DNA of 64,000 nucleotides from Anisus vortex (Eukaryota; Mollusca; Gastropoda; Planorbidae), in contig OX421509.1 in assembly GCA_949126835.1 (NCBI GenBank), positions 10,622,920 to 10,686,919 on the forward strand, read 5' to 3'. Below, in pieces: positions 30,713 to 42,762 of this stretch (position 1 is the stretch's first letter; every line of letters begins with the position of its first letter). The notes beneath the pieces are model-generated. The model searched no databases, was not told where the DNA came from, and saw nothing but the letters and a program-made list of their open reading frames with translations. Both the position numbers and the translations under genes were made by a program.

Positions 30713-30989
30713 AACAAAATTAAAAAATAAACATGGTTAAAAACTAAGACCTTTTGCTAATTATATAAATATAAGTATAATTTACCAACAAAACTATTAA
30801 AAAACATTTAATACAATTTAAAGAGACGCTTGATAGTGTTTTGGTTTCAGCTGAGTGCATCAATGCCTATATCGACTGACACTGGTGCTAAATGTAATGT
30901 TCCAATTGCGCATCTCACTTTTCTTTTATTTTTAAACGGACGAGCCCAAGACTCGTAAACTTCTAGGGCGTACCGTGTAAAGTGGTGGA

Positions 30990-31062
30990 TGAAAAGGGTA
31001 TTGGTGGGAGGGGGTGGGAGGAGGTGGGAGGGGGTGGGAGGGGTGGGAGGCGTGGGAGGGCC
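30990..31062 (+). repeat. G-rich minisatellite (GGTGGGAGG-type)
   Basis: Repeated ggtgggaggg units with many runs of three or more G. The composition could form G-quadruplexes on the plus strand. Open frames across it on both strands are proline- or glycine-rich low complexity and are not supported as genes. Confidence 0.8.
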
Positions 31063-31259
31063 CACCAAGTCACGTCCGAGACATGCGACCCAGCGACATT
31101 CCGCGTGGCGCGTAAAATAGGGGTAGGTCACGGCACTTTTTTCCCGACATGCGGGAATTTCCCCCCGTCGGATCATTGACGCGGCGGCTCGCTTGTATAC
31201 ATACCCTGTCGCCCAGTAGCACAAATTCCAGGCCTGGACATCTAAGACACCAGGCTTGT

Positions 31260-32380
31260 CTAGACGGGCTGTTGCACTATATTTTATTCCACCCCACCGA
31301 GCCTTCGTGGCTCTAACAAGCTCGATGAGATCTTGTCAACAAAACAGGGGCCGCCCCCCCCCCCACCCCATGCTTTATTAGCACACCTGTTTACTCTTAA
31401 TAGGAACATAGCAGTGTTGAATACACTTCGCCAGCTTTGCTGCACATGGTTACAGGGAATCCAAACTTAATTTTCCATATATACAAATTTTTTTTTTTTT
31501 GTGCTTTTTCTTTTTTCAGCTAGAATGCTTTTGTTTCAATGTTATTTTAAACGTTGTTCGTATTTCGACCTGGTGGTCATGCGATCAAGTCGCGGACACT
31601 GATAATTATAGTCGTGTGTGTATTTCTGGAGTAACTGAAGCGGTAATCAGAGCAATTGTGTTGATGTCACTTCCGTTCGCCTATAAGAGAGTGGGAGATT
31701 TAAGATACCCACTCTCGACAAGGTCTCCGTAAAAATGGATATAGTATATGGAGAAGCTTGACAACTTTTGTTGACCTTGAATGACTATAACCGTAATTGA
31801 TGACCTTACTGGAAACAGTTGACACTGATAGTATACAATGTCTATTAATCAATATTTGCTACCGATGTTAAATGTTAAATACAATTTTATTTCAATTATA
31901 AGATGGTTAGATGAAGTCTACTTGATGCGTATTTACATCATTTATGTGGCGCATTATAAAGAACAGTAACTCATTGCCACAAACCCGTACTTTGTATCCA
32001 AACTCTAGAATATTTTTTTAAATAAGCTGTTAGCAATGATCTCATCAGTAGACTAGTTCTATACGATTTAAACTTGCTAAGATGTAGTCAACTATATTGT
32101 TTCCCATTCTTAATTACAAACAATGCAATTTCTTTTGTTGAAAGACTTGCTGCCTGGATGAGAGTAACTTCATTTGACTGACCATGTTTGGGCGTATTAA
32201 AGATAGGGCTGTTTCTGGGTCTGGGATGGAAGGAAATCTACATATAAAGCAGTACCTTAAGTGGAGTTACTGATGCGGTGGTATGAGCAAGTGTGTTGAT
32301 CTCCTATACGTAAAGACTGAAATTAATGGCACCCACTATAGGCCAGGAAACAATCAACAGGTGAGTTTTTCCAAACGATC
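31260..32380. other. Intergenic stretch, no gene recognised
   Basis: Contains a poly-C run at about 31356-31373 and a short T tract at 31490. No motif or family resemblance seen. Confidence 0.45.
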
Positions 32381-32382
32381 TG

Positions 32383-32745
32383 TCAAGCAATATTTATATT
32401 TCGCCAATAAGGGTTCTTGAGCCATTCTGTCCTGAGCGAGTCTTTCATACTATCCACAAAAATGACCTGATCTCTTGACGTCAGCATCCAGGTCTCGGCA
32501 CCAGCTTTTACAGGGTCGACCTCTTTTTGTCCCCGCTTTGGGGTTCCATGATAGGGGCTTTTTCTGGTGATGTCAGACGCCGGTTTTCTGAGTGTGTACC
32601 CCAACCATCTCCAATTTTTTTTTGCATTATCTCCCAATCGGCAACCCGTTCAACTGTGCCTTTTCAGAACTCATCGTTGCTGATGATGTTTGGCCACCGT
32701 ATCGGCAGAATCCTCCTGAGACATGACTCTATGAATGTCTAAATT
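32383..32745 (-). mobile_element. Non-LTR retrotransposon RT C-terminal fragment, minus strand
   Basis: The minus strand encodes NWRWLGYTLRKPASDITRKS, the WRWIGHTLRKPxxxITRQAL block of a widespread animal LINE RT tail. It is followed by a shortened KRGQ region and a LRTEW end. Upstream RT domains are missing. Confidence 0.7.
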
Positions 32746-33107
32746 GTCTTGGCAATTGTAGAGCTGGTCCTCTGATTTAGCTCTGAGTGGTAAAGCGATA
32801 GAAGAGTCAGACCAATAAACCTATCTAGGCAGAATTGTCAATAATAATTGTGGAACCGATGCCGATGTGCGGCCATGAATCGGCAAGGCCAGGACAGCTT
32901 TACACCACACAAATTAAGAACATCTACAGCTCATGGGACCAAAATAGAAGATCTTTAATGTAAACATAAAGCCTGTCACATTCTATGTTGCTGAAACGTG
33001 GAGGACCACAATAAATACGTAATAATTAGGCTACATCCCAATGATTAATGCTAGACATGGCAGTGAATTTTAGCAGTAAATGACTTTTATTTTTAGGTTT
33101 TAATTAA

Positions 33108-33859
33108 CCCATATCTTGCTGGCATCCTTATTTAAGGACACTTCGCAAAATGCGATTTTAGACATAAAATTAGGTTCATAGTTTGCAATTATTTCAATAA
33201 ATGTAAAGAATATGTACCGATCTATATAATTATTATCTTTATTTGTCTGCTTTTAGATTTTTTGCGCTCGAAACAAATTTATGTCGTGAGTTTGATAAAA
33301 TTGAGTAAAAAAAAGTCAAGTCTGAAAAAGTGATATTTTATTTAATGAAAATGATAAAAATTGACCTGAGTTTTAACATACAGTAACTTTGTAAACATAA
33401 AAATTAGTTTAAAACAATAATAATAATTACACAGAGGTGTTAAAACCAACTGTCCTTTTTTTAAAGACGCCAGCAACAAATGATACCCTGACCTGAAATT
33501 AAGTTGTTGTTTTTTCTTGCTAAAACATAGAAAAACGTATTTTTTTTTTGGATTTTTTTGGGGGAATATATTTGGAGTCTTTTACATTTGAAGAAAGTTA
33601 AATAACACTGATTTGTTTGTTTGTCAATATTAACTAGTTTTAAAACTACATTGTACATTTATATAGATAAATATTAAACTACTTCTAGTATATATTATAA
33701 TTTTATTCTCAACATCTGTCACAAACTTGACTCAATTTAACATGCTATTAAAAAAAAATAATAAAAATTAACAAAATAACTATTATTTATTTATTACATC
33801 TTCACTTTTTATTACATATGTAAAAATCACGAAAAAATAAAACCTTAGCAAGATATGGG
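33108..33859. mobile_element. piggyBac-like MITE (TTAA target)
   Basis: The left end TTAA|CCCATATCTTGCTGG (33104 on) is mirrored by the right end AGCAAGATATGGG|TTAA (to 33863): 13 identical terminal bases and the TTAA duplication typical of piggyBac. The 752-bp interior is AT-rich, has long T and A runs and no transposase. Its termini differ from those of the piggyBac element at 36230, so it belongs to another family. Confidence 0.85.
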
Positions 33860-33923
33860 TTAATAAAAATAAGTTTAGAAATTTCTGAACACAAAAATGC
33901 CACTTTTATGGTGCAGAACGCAA

Positions 33924-33924
<1 letters not shown>

Positions 33925-33970
<46 letters not shown>
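33925..33970. repeat. (TA)n microsatellite
   Basis: Near-pure alternating TA tract just outside the MITE. Confidence 0.95.
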
Positions 33971-33973
<3 letters not shown>

Positions 33974-34811
33974 AAATGTGTATCAATGCGTGGACTTTAT
34001 ACAAGTTGAGATAAACATGTAAACATAAATGTTGGAATCACAAGACATGTTATTAAAAACACAAACAACAACAATAAACAAATAGCGTTATTTCCTATTT
34101 ACCAATAATTACGTTATTTTATCCTACGCAATAATCACCTTAGGTTATACAAGCTAGTAAAACAGGCGATTTATTTCAAATTTTCACACAATACACAATT
34201 TCTTTTTACATGTGATTTTTTTTCCTTTTTGTGTTCCTTACTCCCTTTCTATTAACGCCTACCGTCTTTCTGTCTGTCTGCTTGATAGCAAAACTATGCA
34301 TCCATTTTTCGACCACTTCCCGTCGTCCAATCGAGCCGAACTTGGCCAGCAGATTTGTCCTGACTAACAATACATTCTATCAAATTTTCAGCATCGTAAC
34401 CTTTGGAATATTCACAAATACCGTCTACCAATTTACTAATCGAATAACATATTGTACGAAAAAACATGGCTGCCTATGACAAAAGTAATATACTTTTCGG
34501 ATTCGTTCGTTTTTATGAAAAAGTACGAATGAAAACGATACCACATAGCCGAAACAAAGCGAGTTATCTTTTTATGGTTTTTGCGAGCCAAAGCTATAAA
34601 TACATACATTTAAAAAAAATGCGCAATCGTTATACCTAATTAGATATGTATTTGCCGACATTACCGATTCGAAATTTTAGTTTTGTAGTGAAGTGGAAAT
34701 GGTAAACTTTGTTTACAAAGAAAGGAAGTATAGTAAAAAAAAAATGTTTTTATGGTTTTCTTGTTCGAAAATTACTTTTTTTTATCTTCTTCCCTTACAA
34801 TTTTTACAATT

Positions 34812-35345
34812 CTAAACTTCTTAAATTTCATCTCTTCCATGACCTGAGTAAAGGTTGTTTGGGGCACTATTTTTGGACAGTTGGATGATTTTATACCATT
34901 TGTAGCGGTCCTGCGCCGCTCTCTGGAAATCTGCAAGAGACAAGCCGGTCCACTCCTTGATGTCATCCTCCCATCGTCTCTTCTGCCTGCCTCCTCTTTC
35001 TTCCACCCTGCACTGTGCTCTACAGGGTAGTTTTCGCCAGGCCTTCGGATCTTGCTACATGCCCGTAGCATCTGAGTTATCTGTGTTTAATGGCGCTGAG
35101 TATATCCTCTTGAGGGCCGATGACGTTGGTGATTCGCTCACGTACAGCCTCATTTGTAACTCGATCTTTGTAGGATATGTTTAAAATTGTACGGGTGCAT
35201 CTCATTTCCAAGGCTCTGATTCATTTTGTGGAGATTAACAGTATATGTCCATGTTTCACAACCGTACATAAAGACTGCCATCGCAATCGAATCCTCGTCA
35301 GACGTTTTTAAGCTTGCAAAGTGCAATTCTTGACACATTCTATTA
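34812..35345 (-). mobile_element. Non-LTR retrotransposon RT C-terminal fragment, minus strand
   Basis: The minus strand encodes, with shifts, MYGCETWTYT, an EMHPYNFKHIL-like block, a GGRKRRQ-like basic stretch, and EDDIKEWTGLSLADFQRAA followed by QDRYKWYKI. This is the standard post-RT order of one LINE group. It is the better preserved relative of 4725-5150. Confidence 0.75.
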
Positions 35346-36022
35346 TAACTTTGCCATTAATATGGATTCTTATAACTACAACTAGTCTATGCCAGATTTA
35401 AGTGTTATTTACAGTATTCCATATAAGATTGCTAATTGCAGGAATTAATGACATGTATGTGTCAACGCATGTATTTAGAACTCATTGATAACCTTTTGAC
35501 AGTGCCGTAAAAAGCATAAAACAACAGTATAAAACAGTTACTTGGCAATATGTGTTTAATATCCAGACAAAAAAAGTGCAGATGAAACAAATCATGAAAA
35601 TATGGTATTACAAATTAAAATTAAAAAAACTTAAATAATATTTTAAAAAACTTGAATAATTTGAAAAAACTTTTTTTTAAAATTATAATCTACTTATTCA
35701 AGTCTCAATGGATGTCTACTTGTAGCCTTGATTGGTAAGTCCTGAGCATGGTGACTTGTTCTTTGAGTTAAAATAAACAATATTTGTTTAATTTAGTGCA
35801 TTGAGTGGTTCGCTATTTATATTGTTTATATAAAATTATTTTACTGTGTTAAAAAATGTCATGCCAATATTTTCACAGACATTGTTTTCTAATATAAAAA
35901 AGTTAATTTGGAGAGATATATACGTTCAAGGGCAAACCAGCTCCGAGTTGCCACACAGTTTCCTCATCACACTGTGTCCTGTTTAAAAAAAACATTACAT
36001 TTCACCTAACATTTCATACAGA

Positions 36023-36140
36023 TTGAAACCGGCTGATCCAGCGGTTAGTTCACCGGACTGTCAACCAAAAAACCAACTAACAGGTCGCGGTTTACATCCC
36101 TGTCACCGGCGGATCCCTGTCGCCCTGCAAAAGGTTTGGG
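36023..36140 (+). repeat. Partial tRNA-derived SINE (same family as 24942-25206)
   Basis: ccggctgatccagcggttag, accggactgtcaaccaaaaa and gatccctgtcgccctgcaaa match the full copy. The 3' half is missing. It lies just outside the piggyBac insertion. Confidence 0.7.
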
Positions 36141-36229
36141 CCTAGTGGACGTAATCTTCTATCTTGAAGGAACGTCTGCAAACTTATAAGACTAAAAGGC
36201 GAAAAAATTGAGTACTAATTCAATATTAA

Positions 36230-39200
36230 GGCCAGGGGGAGCGAATAAAGAGGTGTTTTTTTTCATTTCTTATCCAATGTTTTTTTTGGACCATATTTTG
36301 TTCCATTAAAAAAAAAATATTAAAATGAGAAAAAAAATGAAAAACTGATTGCCATGGAGATGGCGGCTATTTTATTTTATAGTATATTTTACTTAAACAA
36401 AAAGCCAAACTACTTTTTCATTTATCAATATAATTGAATTACATTTAACCTAAATAAAGACTAGCTACATTATGCAAATTGCTAAGAGAAAGTTTGGATA
36501 AGACTCAAAATGAATTTGTATGAATATTTTAGTGTGGCATAACAATATGAACATATAAAAAAAAACTTTTACTAAAATATTAATACAAAATTAGCAAATT
36601 GTTATTTACCAAATTATTCTAATCACTGTAAAATGCATAATGTAATTAATATCTGTCGAAAATGTCAGTAACATTAGTTCATAAATTAAAAAACTTGTGT
36701 AACATATAACACTGTGCGGTCCAACAATAAAGAAATCCGTCTTTTTGTACGGATGCAACAGTTGACATTTGTCAAGCATGTTTACATATATATTTTTTTG
36801 ATTTAATACACAGAAATGTTATTTTATTAAAATTTAAATGTTATTTTACAATATAATAACATTTAAAATTAACTATTTGCTTTTTTTAAATAAAATAATT
36901 CAAAATAAAAAAGATAGTCGCGAGACGAATCCACGGCGGCCATATTGCTTTCGACTTAGTCATTTTTACAACACGCTGTCCACTAAAATCAACATTTCGA
37001 TTGCAAAATGAGCTCAGAAGACATTGATTTAAGTTTTGAAGAATCATATAGTGATTCTGATGATGACTGGTTGCCAGAAGACTTTGAAACTTCGACGGAT
37101 GATGAAAATAATGAGCCTTTATATCAGCTAGACACAGATCGTGCAAAGTAAGATTTTATTTACACACTATTAGTCACACAAAATGTGTTTTTTCTTCAAA
37201 ACAATTAGGCCTATTGATTATTTTGTGGTATGGAAGTTTAATTTAGGGACTTATGTGTTTACTGCAATAAAAAAATATATATTTTAGATTATTCATTGTC
37301 TAAAAAAATGCTTTATACTACACACATCCCTTATAAGACATTATCAGCTGATTGATCAGCTGTTACTGTTATTGTTTGTCAGTTGTGCCTATCCACTATT
37401 ACTACTATTAGGTATTAGCATTTATTAGTGCAGGAAATAAATTTACATTCCATTTATAACAAATGGTTTAAAATATAATTTAAAGGATTAAAACTTAATT
37501 ACTATTATTTTTATTTTCTCAGCCAAAACATTCCCAGAGCCAGAGTCCAAACTGTTGAAACGCCGGATAATTCCTATGAAAACAGTGACGATGGACCCAC
37601 AGACCCTCTTCCCAAATTTCTTCCAGAAAGAAAGCCTGGCCTACACCTATTTGACACTGATTCTCCAGAAACCAGAAGTGAGCTGCGGAATTTCTTAACA
37701 CCAGGTTGGTTTACATTTTTATTAGAGGTTTAGTTATAAATATGAATTTTAAAAAAGAGTTGTCTTCACTACCTAATTCAAAAAAAATATTAACACTATA
37801 ATAGGCCTAGACGGTTTAGTGGAGCAGTTTCGTTCGTCAAACAACAGTAAAATTGTCTAATATTGATGAAATTTTACATGTCTTTTCTGAGTATTCTATC
37901 AACTATTATTTATGTTATAAACTCTACATACATTTTATTACTTTGTTTACAGGTGTTTTCTTCAAACTGATATTTTGCGATTTAATAATGCAGAAGATTT
38001 GTGACTTCACCAACATGTATGCCTTTGCGATGAAGGACAAGAAGAAGTATATGCACACAAATTGGAAGGATGTAACTATCAATGAATTGTATACTTTTTT
38101 TGCCCTGCTCATGTACATGAGCCTAGTTTAAGCACCCAGTGTAGAGTCGTATTGGTGTACTAGTGTTTTGTTTCATGGGTTATGGGCTAGAGCTTTCATG
38201 TCTAAATTCAGATTCAAGCAGATACAATGCTTTTTAAAAGTATCTGATTTTAGTACAGAAAATAAAAATGATAAACTTAGTAAAGTTAGGTTCCTACATG
38301 AATTTATTCGAAGAAAATGTATGAAGTTTTGGCAGCCGTTAGAAAATATTAGCGTAGATGAAAGAATGGTTCAGAATAAGGGGAGGTATGCATTTAGACA
38401 ATTTATGAAGGACAAACCGACTAAGTGGGGGATGAAAATTTGGGTGTTAGCAGATTCGAGTAATGGGTATACATATAATTATGAAGTTTATACTGGGAGG
38501 GTGGTAGATCAGGAAAATAAATCACTAAATGGGTTAGCTTACGATGTTGTTATGGGGTTATGTAGATCTTTGTTTGGACAAGGGTATAGGCTATACATGG
38601 ATAACTATTATACTTCTATTAAATTATTTCTGGCATTATTAAAGCAGAAAATTGTTGCTTGCGGAACTATTTTGTTAAATAGAAAGGACATACCTGCTCA
38701 TTTTAAAAACACCAAACAATTTAATAAAAATAGTCATAGGGGAAGTATGAGATGGATTAGAATGGGAAATTTAGGTTTAGTACAATGGAAAGATAATAAA
38801 ATAGTTACAATGTTAACATCCATTCATAAAAACTTATCTGAAAGGTTTTTTTGTTCTAGAAGAGTGAAAGTGAATAGTGAATTTAGAAAGATAGAAGTTA
38901 GACAGCCTGGGGTGGTGGGAGATTATAATGCACACATGGGGGGAGTAGATAGATCAGATCAATTAATAGGAAAGTACACAGTACTTAGAAAGACAGCTAA
39001 ATATTGGAAAACATTGATGTATCATTTTTTAGACATTGGAAGGGTAAACTCATACATATTATTTCAGGAATTTGGAAAACAGAATACAGACATCCCAGAA
39101 CTTAGTAGACATAATAGATATGCTCAATTAGATTTTACAATAGAACTTATAATAGAATTAGCTGGGATAGATCCACAATCAGAAGTTCCTTTATTCATAA

Positions 39201-40451
39201 CTAAAGCATCCATTGTTAAGGAAATAGAAACACAACATTATGTAGTGCCCATCTTAGTAGAAAAAAGGAAGAATTGTGTTCGGTGTTATCGTGTTGAAAA
39301 AGAACAGCGGCAGACCAAAGTGAAATGTCAAATTTGCAATCAACATTTCTGCTTTAATAATGTCAGAAATTGTTTATTGTTAGATCAACCTTTAAATATT
39401 GCACAAACAGAAGGTAAATAAGTTATAGTTATAGGTACTGCTTGGATCGGTTTTAGACATGTTAGTCTGTTTTCTTAATACTGATATATTCATATTGCTT
39501 TGTAATATATCTGGTAGAGATGGGTTTTTTTAAATAATATTTTTCTGTTTTTAACTTTTTACAAGCTTGTACTATACATGTACATATATTTGTATTTGTT
39601 AAATCTTTTACAGAAATCTTTCTATTCAATTTTTAGAAAAAAAAATTTCAAAATTATTTTGTTGACAAAATTGTCAAAAAAAATAAAAATAGGGTGCTGT
39701 ACAAAAAAATTTATAAAAAATTCAAATTATTTTTAATCAGTATGATTTTTTGGTATAATATGTCTAAGATGCTGTTGATTAAAACTGTATTAAAATTATA
39801 TATATTTCTTTCAATGGTTTTTTTTTCCTTCTTGGTGTTTGTCGTTTTTGTAAAAAAATAATTTTGAAATGCAAAAATGTTTTGTACTTAAATATTTACT
39901 GTTTACATAATACTTGAGTTTCTTAAAAGAACTTTACATATTATAAAAGAAAATTCAATTATGAACAATTTGATATATATTATTAAGCACTTATAACCAA
40001 TAGTTTGGTCTATGCAACATGAAATGTGTCATCACTCAAAAAATATCCCTTCCCTCAAAAAAAGAACCGGCCTGCAAAAATCAACGTTTAAAAAAAAAAT
40101 ACGATTCTAAAAAAACAATTATTGGCGAAATTTCAAAAATTTTATTTCATCATCTAATTCTTAATTGTTTAATGTAGGATTGTTTCACATAACGACCATT
40201 TGTTAATCTTTAATTTGATATAGATGGTAATGTAGAAAAAAACATTTTTTACATTACTGTAGTGTAAATATGTTGTTGTTGTTTTTTTAAATAATTATAA
40301 TGCCTAACCATACAAAATGCAATTTGTACATTAAAATAATAATAATAAAATTCTCTAACTAAATGTTTTAGATCCAGGAACAGTTAAAGTATACAACTAA
40401 GGGAAAAGCTAAACATTTTAATTTTGTGACATGTTGATCGATTTCATCCCC
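36230..40451 (+). mobile_element. piggyBac DNA transposon in the 3' flank of lectin gene C
   Basis: Both boundaries are TTAA (36226-36229 and 40452-40455). The sequence left of the first (gaaaaaattgagtactaatt ... aata) and right of the second (aaacg ... ttggctgttcaaagg) joins to match the uninterrupted flank of gene B (18690-18760), where one TTAA is present. So the whole 4,222 bp is the insert. The transposase lies in its middle. Terminal inverted repeats are weak (left GGCCAGGGGGAGCG, right complement GGGGATGAAATCG), which argues for an old or end-eroded copy. Confidence 0.8.
37008..39421 (+). pseudogene. piggyBac transposase, three exons, one in-frame stop
   Basis: Exons 37008-37147, 37523-37704 and 37953-39421 join in frame (1,791 bp) with GT-AG introns. 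The first two encode an acidic N-terminus (SDSDDDWLPEDFETSTDDE). Exon 3 encodes the DDE domain with the three expected aspartates: ISVDERMV, LYMDNYYTS and GGVDRSDQ. It ends in the cysteine-rich C-terminal finger (CVRC ... CQIC ... CFNN ... C). The 596-codon length is normal for the family. A single TAA at 38129-38131 (codon 167), in MSLV-stop-APSVESYW, breaks it; downstream is one open frame of more than 420 codons. The transposase would cut and paste at TTAA. It reads opposite to the lectin gene beside it. One stop and no frameshift imply recent inactivation. Confidence 0.85.
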
Positions 40452-40461
40452 TTAAAAACGT

Positions 40462-40471
40462 TTTATTTATT
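40462..40471 (-). promoter_or_regulatory. AATAAATAAA polyadenylation signals of lectin pseudogene C
   Basis: Two overlapping AATAAA hexamers on the minus strand, 12-21 bp after the TGA stop. The piggyBac boundary lies about 10 bp further on, so any cleavage site would now fall in the transposon. Confidence 0.5.
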
Positions 40472-41069
40472 AATTTGGCTGTTCAAAGGGAGTTAAATAA
40501 ATTTTGTTCACACAGGTAGTACACAGGTGTAACGCACGAGCCATCAATTAGCTTGTCCTTTACATAACCATACATAACACAGTCTTCATCGCCTTCATTA
40601 TTCGGCTCTCCTGTAATAGATATTTAACAGTTATGTCGATACTAGCATTTGAGATAAAAAGTTAAATGTTTTAGAAAATAAACATTTTGTTAAAATAGAT
40701 AATTTCCAGACCTTGAAATAGTTTACATACATTTATATGGGTTAAAATCTTCTAATATTCGGAACAATTATTTCGCTTATACTGGGGCACCTGCTTAGAA
40801 AATGGAAACCCAAATGTGATAAATGTATGCAATGAATAAAAATGTATTTATGTCATTTCAGAAAGGTAATGATTGTCGTTAACATAGCTTGCTTGACATA
40901 AAGCGAGTTCAGTACGCTCTTGTCCACATTAAGATTATGTTTAATTCAAAAGTTCAATAGAATTAATGCAACATTTGTCAAGCGTCACTGAGCCCTGCGT
41001 AGTTTTGAAAACAATTTACTCCAATATATGAAAATATAATTGAACAGCTATCCTCTAAAAGAGCTGAAT

Positions 41070-41300
41070 TTATACGTTAGCACAAGCAACGATTTGTAGG
41101 GTACGGGGTTTGGGGTAGGACGATAGTCAATGGCATTCGAATGGCTTCGAAAGTGCCGTGAGATCGAATCCTGGTGAAGGTGAGGATGCTCTCGGGTTTT
41201 GGTGTGTGTGTCCCTTGGTCTACCCAGCTCTAATGAGTACTGCACTGGCCACACAATTACCAAGCTGCTTTACTGGTCTTATGATCAATTCTTTACCATG
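41070..41300 (+). repeat. tRNA-derived SINE (family 1) in gene C intron 4
   Basis: gagatcgaatcctggtgaag and the ccagctctaatgagtac block match 19785-20035. The LTR retrotransposon begins shortly after it. Confidence 0.7.
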
Positions 41301-41312
41301 GGATTACTAGAT

Positions 41313-42361
41313 TGTTACGAAACGTAAATCCCCTACATTGTTTTGTTAAAAAACCAACTAAATCATTTAAGCGAATTGCGTTTAAACGATATAAAATATT
41401 TCTAAGCTCAAGGTTTCCCCCGGGTTTTTCCTAACCTAATTAAAGCATTGTTGTTTTTTTATTAACCTCGATAAAAACATGAACTGCCCATGCACATACA
41501 GCGTGTCAAGGCCGTCCGGTCTCTCCTTATTTTGTTAGAGCATTATTGCCTGTTCTTAAAAAAGACAATCTGATCACGCAGTCAACACGCGAGCTCGATT
41601 GAAATACTCGTGTAACTAAGCTGGCTGGATTTTCCAACCATTGACCCATAACATATTTCTACGCGATTCGGACCATTTAGTTTAGTTCTTGGCGTACAGT
41701 CGATCAAGTAACATCTAAGATTCTACGCTCTAAGTCTCTGAGTCTCGTTCCTACTGGATTTGTATCATGAAAGATTTATTATTTTACTATTAGCTACAAT
41801 GCTATAATATGTTCATTGAAGATATTCATTACTAGTCGGAATATGTGTATTTCTTGATTGTGTATATAATATTATTTGGATTCCTACTGGATTGATTTTG
41901 TAAATTAAACCAAATTTATCGTTGCTTTCTACACAACTTGGTTAACGTCAATATATCAAAGTTATATACATGTGTGTATGTGTAGTATTTATACAACTAT
42001 TTTAATAATCTACACTACAACTCAACATCGAGGTTCTTGCTGTATAATATAAGCCACACAAATAATTATACATGAAGTAAAATCAACTGAAAACTCTAAA
42101 ACTACGTTATGTGAATTGCCAGGGGATTATAAGAACCAGGAATACTCTAGACAACTACAAACAAACTTCAGAATGATATAATAAGACCTTTACTAAATAC
42201 AAGGATACTCACACTAACAATAACAACACCATAACTATTATTTTCATAAACTGAATGGGGGCTCTAGCCGTAATAACATTATAAATTATAATTATACTTG
42301 TGTGATACAAATGGAAGGTCTCATCCATGATTTATTATGGTGAATAAATTGCCTTGTAATA
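41313..42361 (+). repeat. 5' LTR of the outer retrotransposon
   Basis: 1,049 bp, starts TGTTACGAAACG, ends TTGTAATA (probably from GTAACA). Aligns end to end with 55580-56626. Confidence 0.85.
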
Positions 42362-42364
42362 AAA

Positions 42365-42382
42365 TGGGGGCTCGTCCGGGAT
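42365..42382 (+). promoter_or_regulatory. Primer binding site, tRNA-Pro type
   Basis: TGGGGGCTCGTCCGGGAT begins 3 bp after the LTR. It equals the 18-nt sequence complementary to the 3' end of tRNA-Pro that gammaretroviruses use, so minus-strand synthesis was probably primed by tRNA-Pro. Confidence 0.85.
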
Positions 42383-42762
42383 TTACTAACAAACGTTTAG
42401 AGGATTTACTTCAACTTCAAGAATCATTATACTATTTACACAAACTATTTACAACTGCCGTAATACATACTCGTAACTTGGATGGATTGTGTTGGAAAAT
42501 ATGAACAATATACAATATAATACAGATTGTGATTGATTTGAACATTGCTATTGAGAATCGGAAAACTTAACTATTCAGCCTGGAAAATTATCTTGTGTTT
42601 TACCTTATCAAACAAAGTAACTCTAAGAAAGTATTGTTTTATGACCTTGTTGTGAAAAATCTTAACTGTGTCGTGTAGTGAATTATTCAAAGGACAGAAA
42701 GTAAGTTGGACTCTTTATTGTATTATTAACAAGATTTATAGTAACTTTTAATAATATAGAAA

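Noticed and set aside
30847..31224. 125-residue minus-strand frame with a TPPTPPTP stretch
   Set aside because: The proline stretch is the complement of the G-rich minisatellite; the remainder has no recognisable domain.
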